A stretch of 64,000 nucleotides of DNA from Cherax quadricarinatus. Its lineage: Eukaryota; Arthropoda; Malacostraca; Decapoda; Parastacidae. The DNA lies in assembly GCF_038502225.1 (NCBI RefSeq), contig NW_027195404.1, positions 62,001 through 126,000 on the forward strand, read 5' to 3'. Numbering within the stretch: position 1 is the stretch's first letter; each line of letters begins with the position of its first letter. Position numbers and translations under genes: made by a program. The notes below the pieces were generated by a model. The model was not told where the DNA came from. It did no database searches and was given only the letters and a program-made list of their open reading frames with translations. Shown here in pieces: positions 9,096 to 20,567 of the stretch.

Positions 9096-10377
9096 AACCA
9101 CTCCAAAACCATATCCCCACATGCTTTTAACATTTCTATCTTTATCCCATCAATCCCAGCTGCCTTACCCCCTTTCATTTTACCTACTGCCTCACGAACT
9201 TCCCCCACACTCACAACTGGCTCTTCCTCACTCCTACAAGATGTTATTCCTCCTTGCCCTATACACGAAATCACAGCTTCCCTATCTTCATCAACATTTA
9301 ACAATTCCTCAAAATATTCCCTCCATCTTCCCAATACCTCTAACTCTCTATTTAATAACTCTCCTCTCCTATTTTTAACTGACAAATCCATTTGTTCTCT
9401 AGGCTTTCTTAACTTGTTAATCTCACTCCAAAACTTTTTCTTATTTTCAACAAAATTTGTTGATAACATCTCACCCACTCTCTCATTTGCTCTCTTTTTA
9501 CATTGCTTCACCACTCTCTTAACCTCTCTCTTTTTCTCCATATACTCTTCCCTCCTTGCATCACTTCTACTTTGTAAAAACTTCTCATATGCTAACTTTT
9601 TCTCCCTTACTACTCTCTTTACATCATCATTCCACCAATCGCTCCTCTTCCCTCCTGCACCCACTTTCCTGTAACCACAAACTTCTGCTGAACACTCTAA
9701 CACTACATTTTTAAACCTACCCCATACCTCTTCGACCCCATTGCCTATGCTCTCATTAGCCCATCTATCCTCCAATAGCTGTTTATATCTTACCCTAACT
9801 GCCTCCTCTTTTAGTTTATAAACCTTCACCTCTCTCTTCCCTGATGCTTCTATTCTCCTTGTATCCCATCTACCTTTTACTCTCAGTGTAGCTACAACTA
9901 GAAAGTGATCTGATATATCTGTGGCCCCTCTATAAACATGTACATCCTTAAGTCTACTCAACAGTCTTTTATCTACCAATACATAATCCAACAAACTACT
10001 GTCATTTCTCCCTACATCATATCTTGTATACTTATTTATCCTCTTTTTCTTAAAATATGTATTACCTATAACTAAACCCCTTTCTATACAAAGTTCAATC
10101 AAAGGGCTCCCATTATCATTTACACCTGGCACCCCAAACTTACCTACCACACCCTCTCTAAAAGTTTCTCCTACTTTAGCATTCAGGTCCCCTACCACAA
10201 TTACTCTCTCACTTGGTTCAAAGGCTCCTATACATTCACTTAACATCTCCCAAAATCTCTCTCTCTCCTCTGCATTCCTCTCTTCTCCAGGTGCATACAC
10301 GCTTATTATGACCCACTTCTCGCATCCAACCTTTACTTTAATCCACATAATTCTTGAATTTACACATTCATATTCTC

Positions 10378-10380
<3 letters not shown>
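9096..10380 (-). mobile_element. RTE-type LINE, copy B, 5' part
   Basis: Minus-strand continuation of RTE copy B beyond the CR1 insertion. It covers most of the endonuclease, the linker and the RT start, ends at the CR1 boundary near 9096 and is truncated at its 5' end by the (TA)n tract at 10381. It is very similar to the corresponding part of copy C (11104-12463), with which it forms a large inverted repeat. Confidence 0.85.
9097..10380 (-). pseudogene. RTE-type LINE endonuclease and linker (copy B)
   Basis: Open minus-strand frame carrying the APE endonuclease (WVIISVYAPGEERNAEE, VVGDLNAKVGETF, LLDYVLVDKRLLSR, ATDISDHFLVV), the linker (KKREVKRVVKQCKKRANER, FWSEINKLRKPREQMDLSVK) and the start of the RT (KMKGGKAAGIDGIKIEMLK), ending at VLEWL where CR1 begins. 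The first part of the endonuclease is lost at the TA tract; the leading YIYIY.. of the open frame is microsatellite. No stops occur within the retained piece. Confidence 0.8.

Positions 10381-10451
<71 letters not shown>
10381..10451. repeat. (TA)n microsatellite
   Basis: About 70 bp TA tract between head-to-head RTE copies B and C. Confidence 0.95.
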
Positions 10452-10453
<2 letters not shown>

Positions 10454-10862
10454 AGTAGGTTGGTAGACAGCAACCACCCTGGGAAGTACTACCGTCCTGC
10501 CAGATGACTGTGAAACAGAAACCTGTAACTGTTTTGCATGATGGTAGGATTGCTGGTTTTCATTTTCTGTCTCATAAACACGCTAGATAACAGGGATATC
10601 TTGCTACTCCTACTTACACTTTGGTCACACTTCACAGACATGCACATGCATATATATATATATACATACATCTAGGTTTTTCTCCTTTTTCTAAATAGCT
10701 CTTGTTCTTCCTTATTTCTTCTATTGACCATGGGGAAGTGGAAAAGAATCTTTCCTCCGTAAGCCATGAGTGTTGTATGAGGCGACTAAAATGCCGGGAG
10801 CAATGGGCTAGTAACCCCTTCTCCTGTAGACATTTACTAAAAAAGAGAAGAAGAAAAACTTT
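10452..10862 (+). promoter_or_regulatory. RTE LINE 5' UTR with conserved GGCGAC hairpin segment
   Basis: 5' leader shared with copy D (24350-24764, minus). It contains a block around 10760-10825 (CCGTAAGCCATG.., GTATGAGGCGACTAAAATGCC, GGGCTAGTAACCCCTTCTCC). In copy D the equivalent reads GTCGTATGAGGCGAC, which can form a GTCG/CGAC hairpin; GGGCTAGTAACCC is another stem. Conservation between the copies and pairing potential suggest a structured leader; promoter activity is inferred from its position. Confidence 0.5.
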
Positions 10863-13862
10863 ATAAAACTGGGATGCTTGAATGTGCGTGGATGTTGTGC
10901 GGATGACAAGAAACAGATGATTGCTGATGTTATGAATGAAAAGTAGTTGGATGTCCTGGCCCTAAGCAAAACAAAGCTGAAGGGGGTAGGGGAGTTTCGG
11001 TGGGGGGAAATAAATGGGATTAAATCTGGAGTATCTGAGAGAGTTAGAGCAAAGGAAGGGGCAGCAGTACTGTTGAAGGATCAGTTATGGAAGGAGAAAA
11101 GAGAATATGAATGTGCAAATTCAAGAATTATGCGGATTAAAGTAAAGGTTGGATGCGAAAAGTGGGTCATAATAAGCGTGTATGCACTTGGAGAAGAGAG
11201 GAATGTAGAGGAGAGAGAGAGATTTTGGGAGATGTTAAGTGAATGTATAGGAGCCTTTGAACCAAGTGAGAGAGTAATTCTGGTAGGGGACCTGAATGCT
11301 AAAGTAGAAGAAACTTTTAGAGAGGGTGTGGTAGGTAAGTTTGGGGTGCCAGGTGTAAATGATAATGGGAGCCCTTTGATTGAACTTTGTATAGAAAGGG
11401 GTTTAGTTATAGGTAATACATATTTTAAGAAAAAGAGGATAAATTAGTATACAAGATATAATGTAGGGCAAAATGACAGTAGTTTGTTGGATTATGTATT
11501 GGTAGATAAAAGACTGTTGAGTAGACTTCAGGATGTACATGTTTATAGAGGGGCCACAGATATATCAGATCACTTTCTAGTTGTAGCTACACTGAGAGTA
11601 AATGGTAGATGGGATACAAGGAGAATAGAAGCATCAGGGAAGAGAGAGGTGAAGGTTTATAAACTAAAAGAGGAGGCAGTTAGGGTAAGATATAAACAGC
11701 TATTGGAGGATAGATGGGCTAATGAGAGCATAGGCAATGGGGTCAAAGAGGTATGGGGTAGGTTTAAAAATGTAATGTTAGAGTGTTCAGCAGAAGTTTG
11801 TGGTTACAGGAAAGTGGGTGCGGGAGGGAGGGGGAGCGATTGGTGGAATGAGGATGTAAAGAGAGTAGTAAGGGAGAAAAAGTTAGCATATGAGAAGTTT
11901 TTACAAAGTAGAAGTGATGCAAGGAGGGAAGAGTATATGGAGAAAAAGAGAGAGGTTAAGAGAGTGGTGAAGCAATGTAAAAAAAGAGCAAATGAGAGAG
12001 TGGGTGAGATGTTATCAACAAATTTTGTTGAAAATAAGAAAAAGTTTTGGAGTGAGATTAACAAGTTAAGGAAGCCTAGAGAACAAATGGATTTGTCAGT
12101 TAAAAATAGGAGAGGAGAGTTATTAAATGGAGAGTTAGAGGTATTGGGAAGATGGAGGGAATATTTTGAGGAATTATTAAATGTTGATGAAGATAGGGAA
12201 GCTGTGATTTCGTGTATAGGGCAAGGAGGAATAACATCTTGTAGGAGTGAGGAAGAGCCAGTTGTGAGTGTGGGAGAAGTTCATGAAGCAGTAGGTAAAA
12301 TGAAAGGGGGTAAGGCAGCAGGTAAAATGAAAGGGGGTAAGGCAGCAGGTAAAATGAAAGGGGGTAAGGCAGCAGGTAAAATGAAAGGGGGTAAGGCAGC
12401 TAGGATTGATGAGATAAAGATAGAAATGTTAAAAGTAGGTGGAGATATAGTTTTGGAATGGTTGGTGCAATTATTTAATAAATGTATGCATGAGGGTAAG
12501 GTACCAAGGGATTGGCAGAGAGCATGCATAGTTCCTTTGTATAAAGGCAAAGGGGACAAAAGAGAGTGCAAAAATTATAGGGGGATAAGTCTGTTGAGTA
12601 TACCTGGTAAAGTGTATGGTAGAGTTATTATTGAAAGAATTAAGAGTAAGATGGAGAATAGGATAGCAGATGAACAAGGAGGCTTTAGGAAAGGTAGGGG
12701 GTGTGTGGACCAGGTGTTTACAGTGAAACATATAAGTGAACAGTATTTAGATAAGGCTAAAGAGGTCTTTGTGGCATTAATGGATTTGGAAAAGGCATAC
12801 GACAGGGTGGATAGGTGGGCAATGTGGCAGATGTTGCAGGTGTATGGTATAGGAGGTAGGTTACTGAAAGCAGTGAAGAGTTTTTACGAGGATAGTGAGG
12901 CTCAAGTTAGAGTATGTAGGAAAGAGGGAAATTATTTCCCAGTAAAAGTAGGCCTTAGACAAGGATGTGTGATGTCACCGTGGTTGTTTAATATATTTAT
13001 AGATGGGGTTGTAAGAGAAGTAAATGTGAGGGTCTTGGCAAGAGGCGTGGAGTTAAAAGATAAAGAATCACACATGAAGTGGGAGTTGTCACAGTTGCTC
13101 TTTGCTGATGACACTGTGCTCTTGGGAGATTCTGAAGAGAAGTTGCAGAGATTGGTGGATGAATTTGGTAGGATATGCAAGAGAAGAAAATTAAAAGTGA
13201 ATACAGGAAAGAGTAAGGTTATGAGGATAACAAAAAGATTATGTGATGAAAGATTGGATATCAGATTGGAGGGAGAGAGTATGGAGGAGGTGAATGTATT
13301 CAGATATTTGGGAGTGGACGTGTCAGCGGATGGGTCTATGAAAGATGAGGTGAATCATAGAATTGATGAGGGGCAAAGGGTGAGTGGTGCATTTAGGAGT
13401 CTGTGGAGGCAAAGAACTTTGTCCTTGGAGGCAAAGAGGGGAATGTATGAGAGTATAGTTTTACCAACGCTCTTATATGGGTGTGAAGCATGGGTGATGA
13501 ATGTTGCAGCGAGGATAAGGCTGGAGGCAGTGGAGATGTTATGTCTGAGGGCAATGTGTGGTGTGAATATAATGCAGAGAATTCGTAGTTTGGAAGTTAG
13601 GAGGAGGTGCGGGATTACCAAAACTGTTGTCCAGAGGGCTGAGGAAGGGTTGTTGAGGTGGTTCGGACATGTAGAGAGAATGGAGCGAAACAGAATGACT
13701 TCAAGAGTGTATCAGTCTGTAGTGGAAGGAAGGTGGGGTAGGGGTTGGCCTAGGAAAGGTTGGAGGGGGGGTAAAGAAGGTTTTGTGTGCGAGGGGCTTG
13801 GACTTCCAGCAGGCATGCGTGAGCGTGTTTGAGAGTGAATGGAGACAAATGGTTTTTAATAC
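10863..13862 (+). pseudogene. RTE-type LINE ORF: APE endonuclease and RT (copy C)
   Basis: Order: endonuclease (LGCLNVRGC at the start, ..VLALSKTKLKG, VGDLNAKVEETF, SDHFLVVATLRV), linker, RT (VPRDWQRACIVPLYKGKG, MDLEKAYDRVDR, GLRQGCVMSPW, LLFADDTVL), C-terminal RWFGHVERM and GRGWPRKGW. Breaks: TAG at 10944-10946, TAG at 11445-11447, and a frameshift near 13765 in a G run that replaces the last ~30 residues with a premature end at 13832. Four tandem copies of KMKGGKAAG sit at the RT entrance, where copy B has one. The start codon could not be fixed. Confidence 0.85.
12294..12401 (+). repeat. 27-bp minisatellite inside RTE RT region
   Basis: Four in-frame 27-bp units (GGTAAAATGAAAGGGGGTAA..) encoding the nonapeptide GKMKGGKAA at the N-terminal edge of the RT domain. 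Copies A and B carry a single unit at the same place, so this is a local expansion in copy C. Confidence 0.9.
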
Positions 13863-14108
13863 TTGATGAGCTGTTGGAGTGTGAGCAAAGTAACATTTAT
13901 GAAGGGGTTCAGGGAAACCGGCAGGCCGGACTTGAGTCCTGGAGATGGGAAGTACAGTGCCTGCATTTTGAAGGAGGGGTGTTATTGTTGCAGTTTAAAA
14001 ACTGTAGTGTAAAGCACCCTTCTGGCAAGACAGTGATGGAGTGAATGATGGTGAAAGTTTTTCTTTTTCAGGCCACCCTGCCTTGGTGGGAATCGGCCAG
14101 TGTGATAA

Positions 14109-14235
<127 letters not shown>

Positions 14236-14424
14236 CAGTGGACCCCCGCTTAACGATCACCTCGCAATGCGACCAATTATGTAAGTGCGTTTGTACGTGT
14301 ATGTTTGGGGGTCTGAAATGGACTAATCTACTTCACAATATTCCTTATGTGAACAAATTCGGTCAGTAATGGCACCTGAACATACTTCTGGAATGAAAAA
14401 ATATCGTTAAACGGGGGTCCACTG
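14236..14424 (+). mobile_element. Tigger-derived MITE
   Basis: 189 bp, CAGTGGACCCCCG.. to ..CGGGGGTCCACTG with TA flanks. It belongs to the same non-coding family as 3208-3410 but lacks the GTGTATTTATGTAA segment, hence the shorter length. Confidence 0.85.
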
Positions 14425-14436
14425 TATATATATATG

Positions 14437-14512
<76 letters not shown>
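14425..14512. repeat. (TA)n microsatellite with short (CA) end
   Basis: TA run with a TATGTATATTATA irregularity at the start and CACACACACA at 14505-14514. Confidence 0.9.
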
Positions 14513-14515
<3 letters not shown>

Positions 14516-14519
14516 TACC

Positions 14520-16280
14520 TACCATCCGATTTACGACCGAGTTCGATTCCGAGAAAGCGGTTGTAAGTCGAAATGGTCGTAAGTCGAACTTTACTACTAT
14601 TGTATGCTGTACGAGAAATTGGATCGTGGAAACGGGCAGCGCAGCATCTCAACATCAAGCATCTCATTCTCCTTCCTTCAGCCACTCAGCACACTAGCTT
14701 TATTGTGCACCCCTCAGCACTTGGAAGAGGAAAATGGAAGAAGTACAAAAGAAGTTCGTGGTATAATGGTTAGTGATGGGTCTAAGTATCAATCAGTCTG
14801 TGAGACTACGTATTTTGTCTATAAATTTGTACTTTATTGTGCACCCAATAATACAAAATAGAAGTGCAAAAAAGTAACTGCGATCATTAGAGAAAACGTT
14901 ATGCATTATGCGCCAATGCAAAGACTGAAAAAAGTGATATTTTCTTGAATTTCTTTTTCCAAAGTAATCAGCTACGTGTGCATTTCCTGAAATATCTTGG
15001 ACGTAAGTTATTGACTTATATCATGTTGTATCACCATTAACCCTTTGAGGGTTTCGGACGTACTAGTACGTCTTACGACCCAGGGTTTTTGACGTACTAG
15101 TACGCCTAAATTCTAGCAACCTCAAATCTAGTGAGAGAAAGCTGGTAGGCCTACATATGTAAGAATGGGTCTATGTGGTCAGTGTGCGCAGTATAAAAAA
15201 AATCCTGCAGCACACAGTGCGTAATGAGAAAAAAAAACTTTGTGTTTTTGGATTAAAACAGCGACTTTGCACTGCATTTTTGTATGGTATTTATTGTTGC
15301 ATTCTAGTTTTCTTGGTCTCATTTTATAGAATGGAAGACATATTACAGAAATTGAGATGATTTTGACTGGTTTTACAATGAAAAGTACCTTGAAATTGAG
15401 CTCAAAGTAGCAGAAATGTTTGATTTTTACCGAAGTTCAAAAGTAAACACATCATGCCAAGCGTCAAATACACATCAGTTGGTGAGTCTAATATTCTTTC
15501 ACAAGGGCGCTGATATTATTTATACCATTTCTACACTAATGCAATAGTCTGCATAACAGTAAATCTTATTTTTTTTTTGTTAGAATAAAAATTCAAAGTG
15601 GAAAGCCAAAGAAATATAAGAGGGGCCTGGGGATGTGACTAACGAACAGAGAACTTGTTATTTTAGTGCCAGGAATGTCTTTCTTGTTTATTCTGGACCC
15701 TATTCGGAAATTGGCATCTTTTGAAATTTGTGTGAAATTGGCAAAATTGCTAAAGTGTGACCACTTTATTGGAGAGTTGAAATTGGTAAATGGGTGGTTT
15801 CTTGTACTCATTCGATAGAAAAAATGGACTTCTAGCAAAATAGTTATGATTTTTGTCGACTAGTACACTGTAATTGGCCGAAAATAGTGCTCAAAGTGGG
15901 CAAAATCGCTGATGCGTAAGCATCATTGAGACCGCTAACTTCGCGAGAGCATAATTCCGTAAGTTTTCCATCAAATTTCATACTTTTGGTGTCATTATAA
16001 TCAGGAAAAGATTCTCTATCTTTTCATAAGAAAAAACTTTTTTTTTTTTTTTTAAATTTGGCCAACCCTGAGAACAAGTCTCTGAGAGGTCCTGCCAACC
16101 CCCGAAGGGTTAATATTGAATGGATTGAAAGGATTTTCACAGCAAACATAAAGCTGAATGTTTTAATTTTGGGTGGTGACTTTTCGAAGTATGAGTAAGG
16201 GGTGATTCCTCGATTAGTGACAAATTCGTATACTAACGTGGTCTTAGAAATGGAACTCAGTCGGTAAGTGAGGAGAGTCT
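14520..16280. mobile_element. Second Tigger-like element, split by a piggyBac-type MITE
   Basis: The left end near 14520 (CCATCCGATTTACGACCGAGTTCGATTCCGAG) and, inverted, the right end near 16240-16280 (..ACTCAGTCGGTAAGTGAGGAGAG) are imperfect inverted repeats of a Tigger-like style different from the CAGTGGACC family. Between them lies the TTAA-flanked MITE 15041-16109, so this element would be the older host. No transposase was found. A related terminus occurs near 46533 and a short relic near 34868. Boundaries are approximate. Confidence 0.45.
15041..16109 (+). mobile_element. piggyBac-type MITE (TTAA, CCCTTTGAGGGT ends), copy 1
   Basis: 1069 bp element flanked by TTAA at 15037-15040 and 16110-16113. 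The left end is CCCTTTGAGGGTTTC; the right end CCCCGAAGGG is diverged. TTAA duplication plus a CCC start is the piggyBac signature. No transposase is encoded. Two palindromes lie at 15057-15072 (16 bp) and 15093-15104 (CGTACTAGTACG), centred 24.5 and 58.5 bp from the TTAA. Homologous to the elements at 16448 and 41237 and to the compound repeats near 26340. Confidence 0.8.
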
Positions 16281-16447
16281 AATTAATTTACCTAAAAACA
16301 TAGAACTTATTCTTTTAGAAGATGAATAATGACACGTGTTACAAGAATTTTGTTTATCAGCATGTAATATGTTGAACTCTGACCCTTATTTTTTGGACAT
16401 TATGTGAGTGTGATGAAAAAGTAAAGCAACTTTTTTAGATTGTTTAA

Positions 16448-17518
16448 CCCTTTGAGGGTTTTCGTCGTACTAGTACGTTTTACGCGTAGGGGTTTTTGAC
16501 GTACTAGTACTCATAAATTCTAGCGGCCTCAAATCTAGTGGGAGAAAGCTGGTAGGCCTTCATATGAAAGAATGGGTCTATGTGGTCAGTGTGCACAGTC
16601 TAAAAAAAATCCTGCAGCACACAGTGCATAATGAGAAAAAAAAAACTTTGACCATTTTTTTTGAATAAATCAGCGACTTTGCAGTGTATTTTCGTATGGT
16701 ATTTATTGTTGTATTCTAGTTTTCTTGGTCTCATTTTATAGAATGGAAGACATATTACAGAAATTGAGATGATTTTGACTGGTTTTACAAAGAAAGGTGC
16801 CTTGAAATTGAGCTCAAAGTAGCAGAAATGTTCGATTTTTACCAAACTTCAAAAGTAAACAAATCGTGCCAAGCGTGCAATACACGTCAACTGGTGAGTC
16901 TAATATTCTTTTACAAGTGCACCAATAATATTTATACCATTTTTTACACTAATGCAGTAGTCTGCATAACAGTAAATCTTATATTTTTTGTGAAAATAAA
17001 AATTCAAAGTGTGAAGCAAAAGAATATAAGAGGGGACTTGAGACATGACTAATGACTAGAGGAAATGTCATTTTAGTGCCAGGAATGTCTTTCTTGTTTA
17101 TTCTGGACCCTATTCCGAAATTGGCATCTTTTGAAATTTGTGTGAAATTGGCAAAATTGCTAAATTCTGACCACTGTACTGGATAGTTGAATTTCATAAA
17201 TGAGTGGTTTCTTGCATCCATTCGATAGAAAAAATGGAGTTCTAGCGAAATATTCATGTTTTTTGTCGACTAGTACAGTGAAATTGGCCGAAAATGGGGC
17301 TCAAAGTGGGCAAAATCGCCGATGCGTAAACATCGCCGAGACCGCTAACTTTGCGAGAGCATAATTCCGTAAGTTTTCTATCAAATTTCAAACTTTTGGT
17401 GTCTTTATGATCGGGAAAAGATTCTCTATCTTTTCATAAGAGAAAATAATTTTTTTTTTTTTAAATTTGGCCGACCCTGAGAACGAGTTTTGGAGAGGGC
17501 CTGTCGACCCTCAAAGGG
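16448..17518 (+). mobile_element. piggyBac-type MITE, copy 2
   Basis: 1071 bp, TTAA at 16444-16447 and 17519-17522, ends CCCTTTGAGGGTT and GACCCTCAAAGGG. It has the same orientation as and is clearly homologous to copy 1, 334 bp away. The palindromes CGTACTAGTACG (16466-16477) and GTACTAGTAC (16501-16510) occupy the same two positions as in copy 1. Non-coding. Confidence 0.85.
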
Positions 17519-17522
17519 TTAA

Positions 17523-17964
17523 AACATGCTCTTTCTAATGGACACAGTTTGAAAATATTACAAGATGACTCCCTTCTTTGCAAAAGCTCATTGAAAATAC
17601 CCTATTTTCTACTTTAAAAAAATGTGAAAATTTAAATTTAAGAAGAATGGAGCATTTTCCCAAGTTGAAATTATATATTTGTAACAAGGTTATGTCACAA
17701 AATGGTAAACAAAATTTCATGGTGATCTGTTTATTATTACACAAGCCAGGGAAGGCTAAACTTTGACATTTTTTTTTTTGATGCATTGATATATTTGCCC
17801 CACTTTAAGGCTCAATCAATATGTCAGTTTCAAAAAAATGTGAATCCATAATAGTTCAACTGGATTATGTGTAAGAAATTGTGTAAGATAGCAAAGTTTC
17901 ATTTATTGTGATTGAGTGAGATACTGTGATTTGAAATTGCCGAAATTTCAGTCGGGACATGGTG
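17523..17964. other. Unassigned AT-rich sequence
   Basis: I recognise no coding or repeat signal here. It probably belongs to an intron of the host gene whose exon lies at 19901. Confidence 0.4.
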
Positions 17965-17968
17965 TTAA

Positions 17969-18300
17969 CTCTTAAACTGTCCAAACATAAATCTACGTTC
18001 ACTCGCACAGTGCTCGAAATATTTTGATTTTTTTTTTAAATTAAAGAGGGAAATTTTCTGAAACTTTATCAAAGTTAGTTTGGATCTAGCATTCCAAGTT
18101 TCATCAAAATCTGTGATGATGAGGTGGGAGCCCTGGTCCACTTGACATGGAATTACCCTGCTGCAATGGATGTGGTCCATTGGACACATACACTACTTCT
18201 AACAAAATCCTGATGCAGCAGGCTTAGTCCTCAAATATTTGTCTAGTAAATTATTTTGTCCATTATATCTGAAATTCATTACATAGGGGTTCATTATATT
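17969..18300. mobile_element. piggyBac-type element, solitary left end
   Basis: TTAA at 17965-17968, then CTCTTAAACTGTCCAAACATAAATCTACG. This is the inverse of the terminus at 36150-36181 (GTAGATCTACG TTTGGACAGTTAACGGGTTAA), sharing even the 23.5 bp offset of the (here decayed) GATC-centred palindrome. No matching right end was found, so the extent is approximate. Confidence 0.45.
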
Positions 18301-18626
18301 GAAGTTTTACTGTATATTATACTGTAAGACAAGTATTGTACAGGTTGCTTACTTACCTAATGTAATCTGAGTTGCTTGTAAATTATGAGCTACCTTAGGA
18401 TGGGAGTATACTAAAACAAACAGCAGCTTAGCTTGTGCAGTAATTGTACAAGACTTGTCCCAGAGATATAAACAAAATCCCAGCAGGTATGGCTATGAAG
18501 ACACACTATACAGAACAATATACTTTGGGACAATATTTCACTCTGGGTATAACTTGCATAAAATTTATAAAGCTCTACTCTGAGCACAACATCTTAATAA
18601 AAGCTTGTTCTCTATACTGTGTCTTA

Positions 18627-19847
18627 TTGAGCGCTAGGGCAAATTTTGTAACTCTTTTGTTTACTGTCCGATTTCCTCCAGTTTTGGTGCACAAGACAAA
18701 GTGTTTTCACTCTTTCTTGAAAATATTTATCAAAAATATACCTCAAACAACAACTGAGAAAAGACTGATTTACTGAAAATGCCCTTGTGCCCAAATTTAT
18801 TCTTATATGGGACTACGTAAGGTTGTTTTGACACTTGGTGCCGAGAAAACAATGCTTATACTAATTTACCTCAGAATCTTTCCTCTAAATAACTTATCTT
18901 TATTTCACAAAAAAAATAAAGTTTGTTAGTTCCTCGAAGTTGCAAAAAAATCTGCCCTTTACTCCCACATAACTCCGAAAGTATTTGGAATATTTCCAAA
19001 AATGAAATGGGGGAAAATAGAGAAATCATTATTCTACAATTTCTGTGAATATTATTCCATTTAATTAAGTAATAAAGGAAGAATTATGGACTTTAGGTAA
19101 ATAAGTTACTTGCAAGATATCGGCCTGGAGTGCCGGCCGGCCCCCCGTCTCAAAAAAAAAAAAATCGCGAAAATCGCATTTGTTTGGGTGTATTTCTTAG
19201 TAAACTGATGTTCTAGTGTAGTTATCCTCTTCAAAACACCATTTTCTATTACAAGACCAAAGAATACGACATGGAGAGGAGTAACTCATTAATATCGAAA
19301 TATTCCCGATAATCTCTCGCCATATTATGGCCTATTTTATTCAGTCTAGAGTATATAACATGTTTGTATGTTATTTATAGTGTCTATTATATCATATTAG
19401 ATCAATTCTGATAGATAAATAAGCCGTAGAGTTGATATATAAGCTGATATAAGCGTAATAATGAAGTGATTTCTCCTGGCAATCTCTGGAGCCGAGTGTT
19501 CCCAGATGGTTCCTGGTTGTCTCTAAGTCTACGGATAAGCTCCACCTACTGTTTTATGATGCCAAATAGCCAGTTATTATATTAGAAAGAATAATGCAAG
19601 AAAAAGCGATAAAAAACAAGGAAAAAATTCCAAAAAATATATGGGCCGTGAGCAGACACGCTACCCACATCGCCGTCACCATACCTGATATAAATGACTA
19701 TAATTTCTTTTAGAAACGTCATAGAACATTCATTCTGGTACCATTGTGTTGCCAAAGAGTTAAGCTATTTTTTGGTATATATAACTCAATTTCCATAATT
19801 TTTCGATTTTTGGTTGAGCGCGCGCGGAAATTTGCCCTAGCGCTCCC
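18627..19847. mobile_element. PIF/Harbinger-like non-autonomous element with TTA duplication
   Basis: 1221 bp bounded by inverted repeats: left 18627-18646 (TTGAGCGCTAGGGCAAATTT), right 19828-19847 (AAATTTGCCCTAGCGCTCCC), 18 of 20 matching. Flanking TTA at 18624-18626 and 19848-19850 fits the 3-bp TWA duplication of PIF/Harbinger. No ORF of note. A partial second copy lies at ~29023-29640. It ends only ~50 bp upstream of the splice acceptor of the HMG-box exon. Confidence 0.65.
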
Positions 19848-19900
19848 TTAACATTGTCTTTGCTCTTATATATTATTATATTAAAACTCTATACTTCTAG

Positions 19901-20025
19901 GATTTCATGTATGATGCAGCTATTAAATGGAACATGTTACCAGAGGAAGAGAAAGATGTGTTTCGGACTCTAGCGAAGAAATACGAAAAACAGTATTGTC
20001 ACGAGATCTCACAATGGGAGAAAAA
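19901..20025 (+). CDS. TFAM: Host gene exon: second half of an HMG box, TFAM-like
   Basis: 125-nt exon between an acceptor (..ACTTCTAG at 19893-19900) and a donor (GTGAGT from 20026). It encodes DFMYDAAIKWNMLPEEEKD then VFRTLAKKYEKQYCHEIS and QWEKK. W..LP..EK......AK.....Y..E...WE is helix 2-3 of an HMG box and resembles the second box of mitochondrial transcription factor A, which packages mtDNA and activates its promoters. The in-frame codon directly before the exon is a stop, as expected at an intron edge. The exon ends in phase 2, matching 46332. The first HMG box and mitochondrial leader should lie to the left, outside the window; I did not find them inside it. Another HMG-box protein is the alternative. 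Confidence 0.72.
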
Positions 20026-20567
20026 GTGAGTAACATTAACAATGTTGTTGTGGAAGCATATTTTTTTTTCTCACTTGGGATATAAAAATTGTAATGTTGA
20101 AAATTATATGACCTGAACCAGTTCTAGAATAATAATTTCTTCTCTGATTTACTTTCATAGATTAGAATGTTTCATAATAATGTATCTGGAATGGATCAAA
20201 GGTCTAGTTGATGTTTATGTGATATATATTAAGAGTATGTTGTAAATCTTGTAAGGAATAAATAGAGCATTTCTTTATGTATAGTTTATGCACTCACTCT
20301 GGCTGTTCGAAATATTGAGTTTGATATACACACATAAGTCATCATAAACTTCATTTTCCCATGTGTGGGTTATTTGATTTAAAATTTCGTTTTAGATTTA
20401 GTCTTTTTTCATAAGGAGAGATGTACTCTGAACCTGGGTCATGTCTATGATGCTGTACCAGCCATAAATACTCCAAGTGTCAGCACTAAAGTGGTAACTT
20501 TTTTACCTCACCTCAAGCATAGGGCTGAGTAGGATTGTCTTATAACACAGACCCGTATCAGGATTTT
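20026..20567 (+). other. Start of the 26.3 kb intron, no TE recognised
   Basis: The donor GTGAGT at 20026-20031 is followed by AT-rich sequence without coding or repeat signals that I can name. The intron would run to the acceptor at 46330-46331. Confidence 0.5.

Noticed and set aside
10560..10600. TAGATAACAGGGAT as a homing-endonuclease site
   Set aside because: It only partly resembles the I-SceI recognition sequence and is simply part of the RTE 5' UTR.
18444..18776. 110-residue ORF overlapping the left end of the Harbinger-like element
   Set aside because: No recognisable domain, spans a transposon border, and shows no splice signals; considered as an upstream TFAM exon but lacks HMG-box residues.
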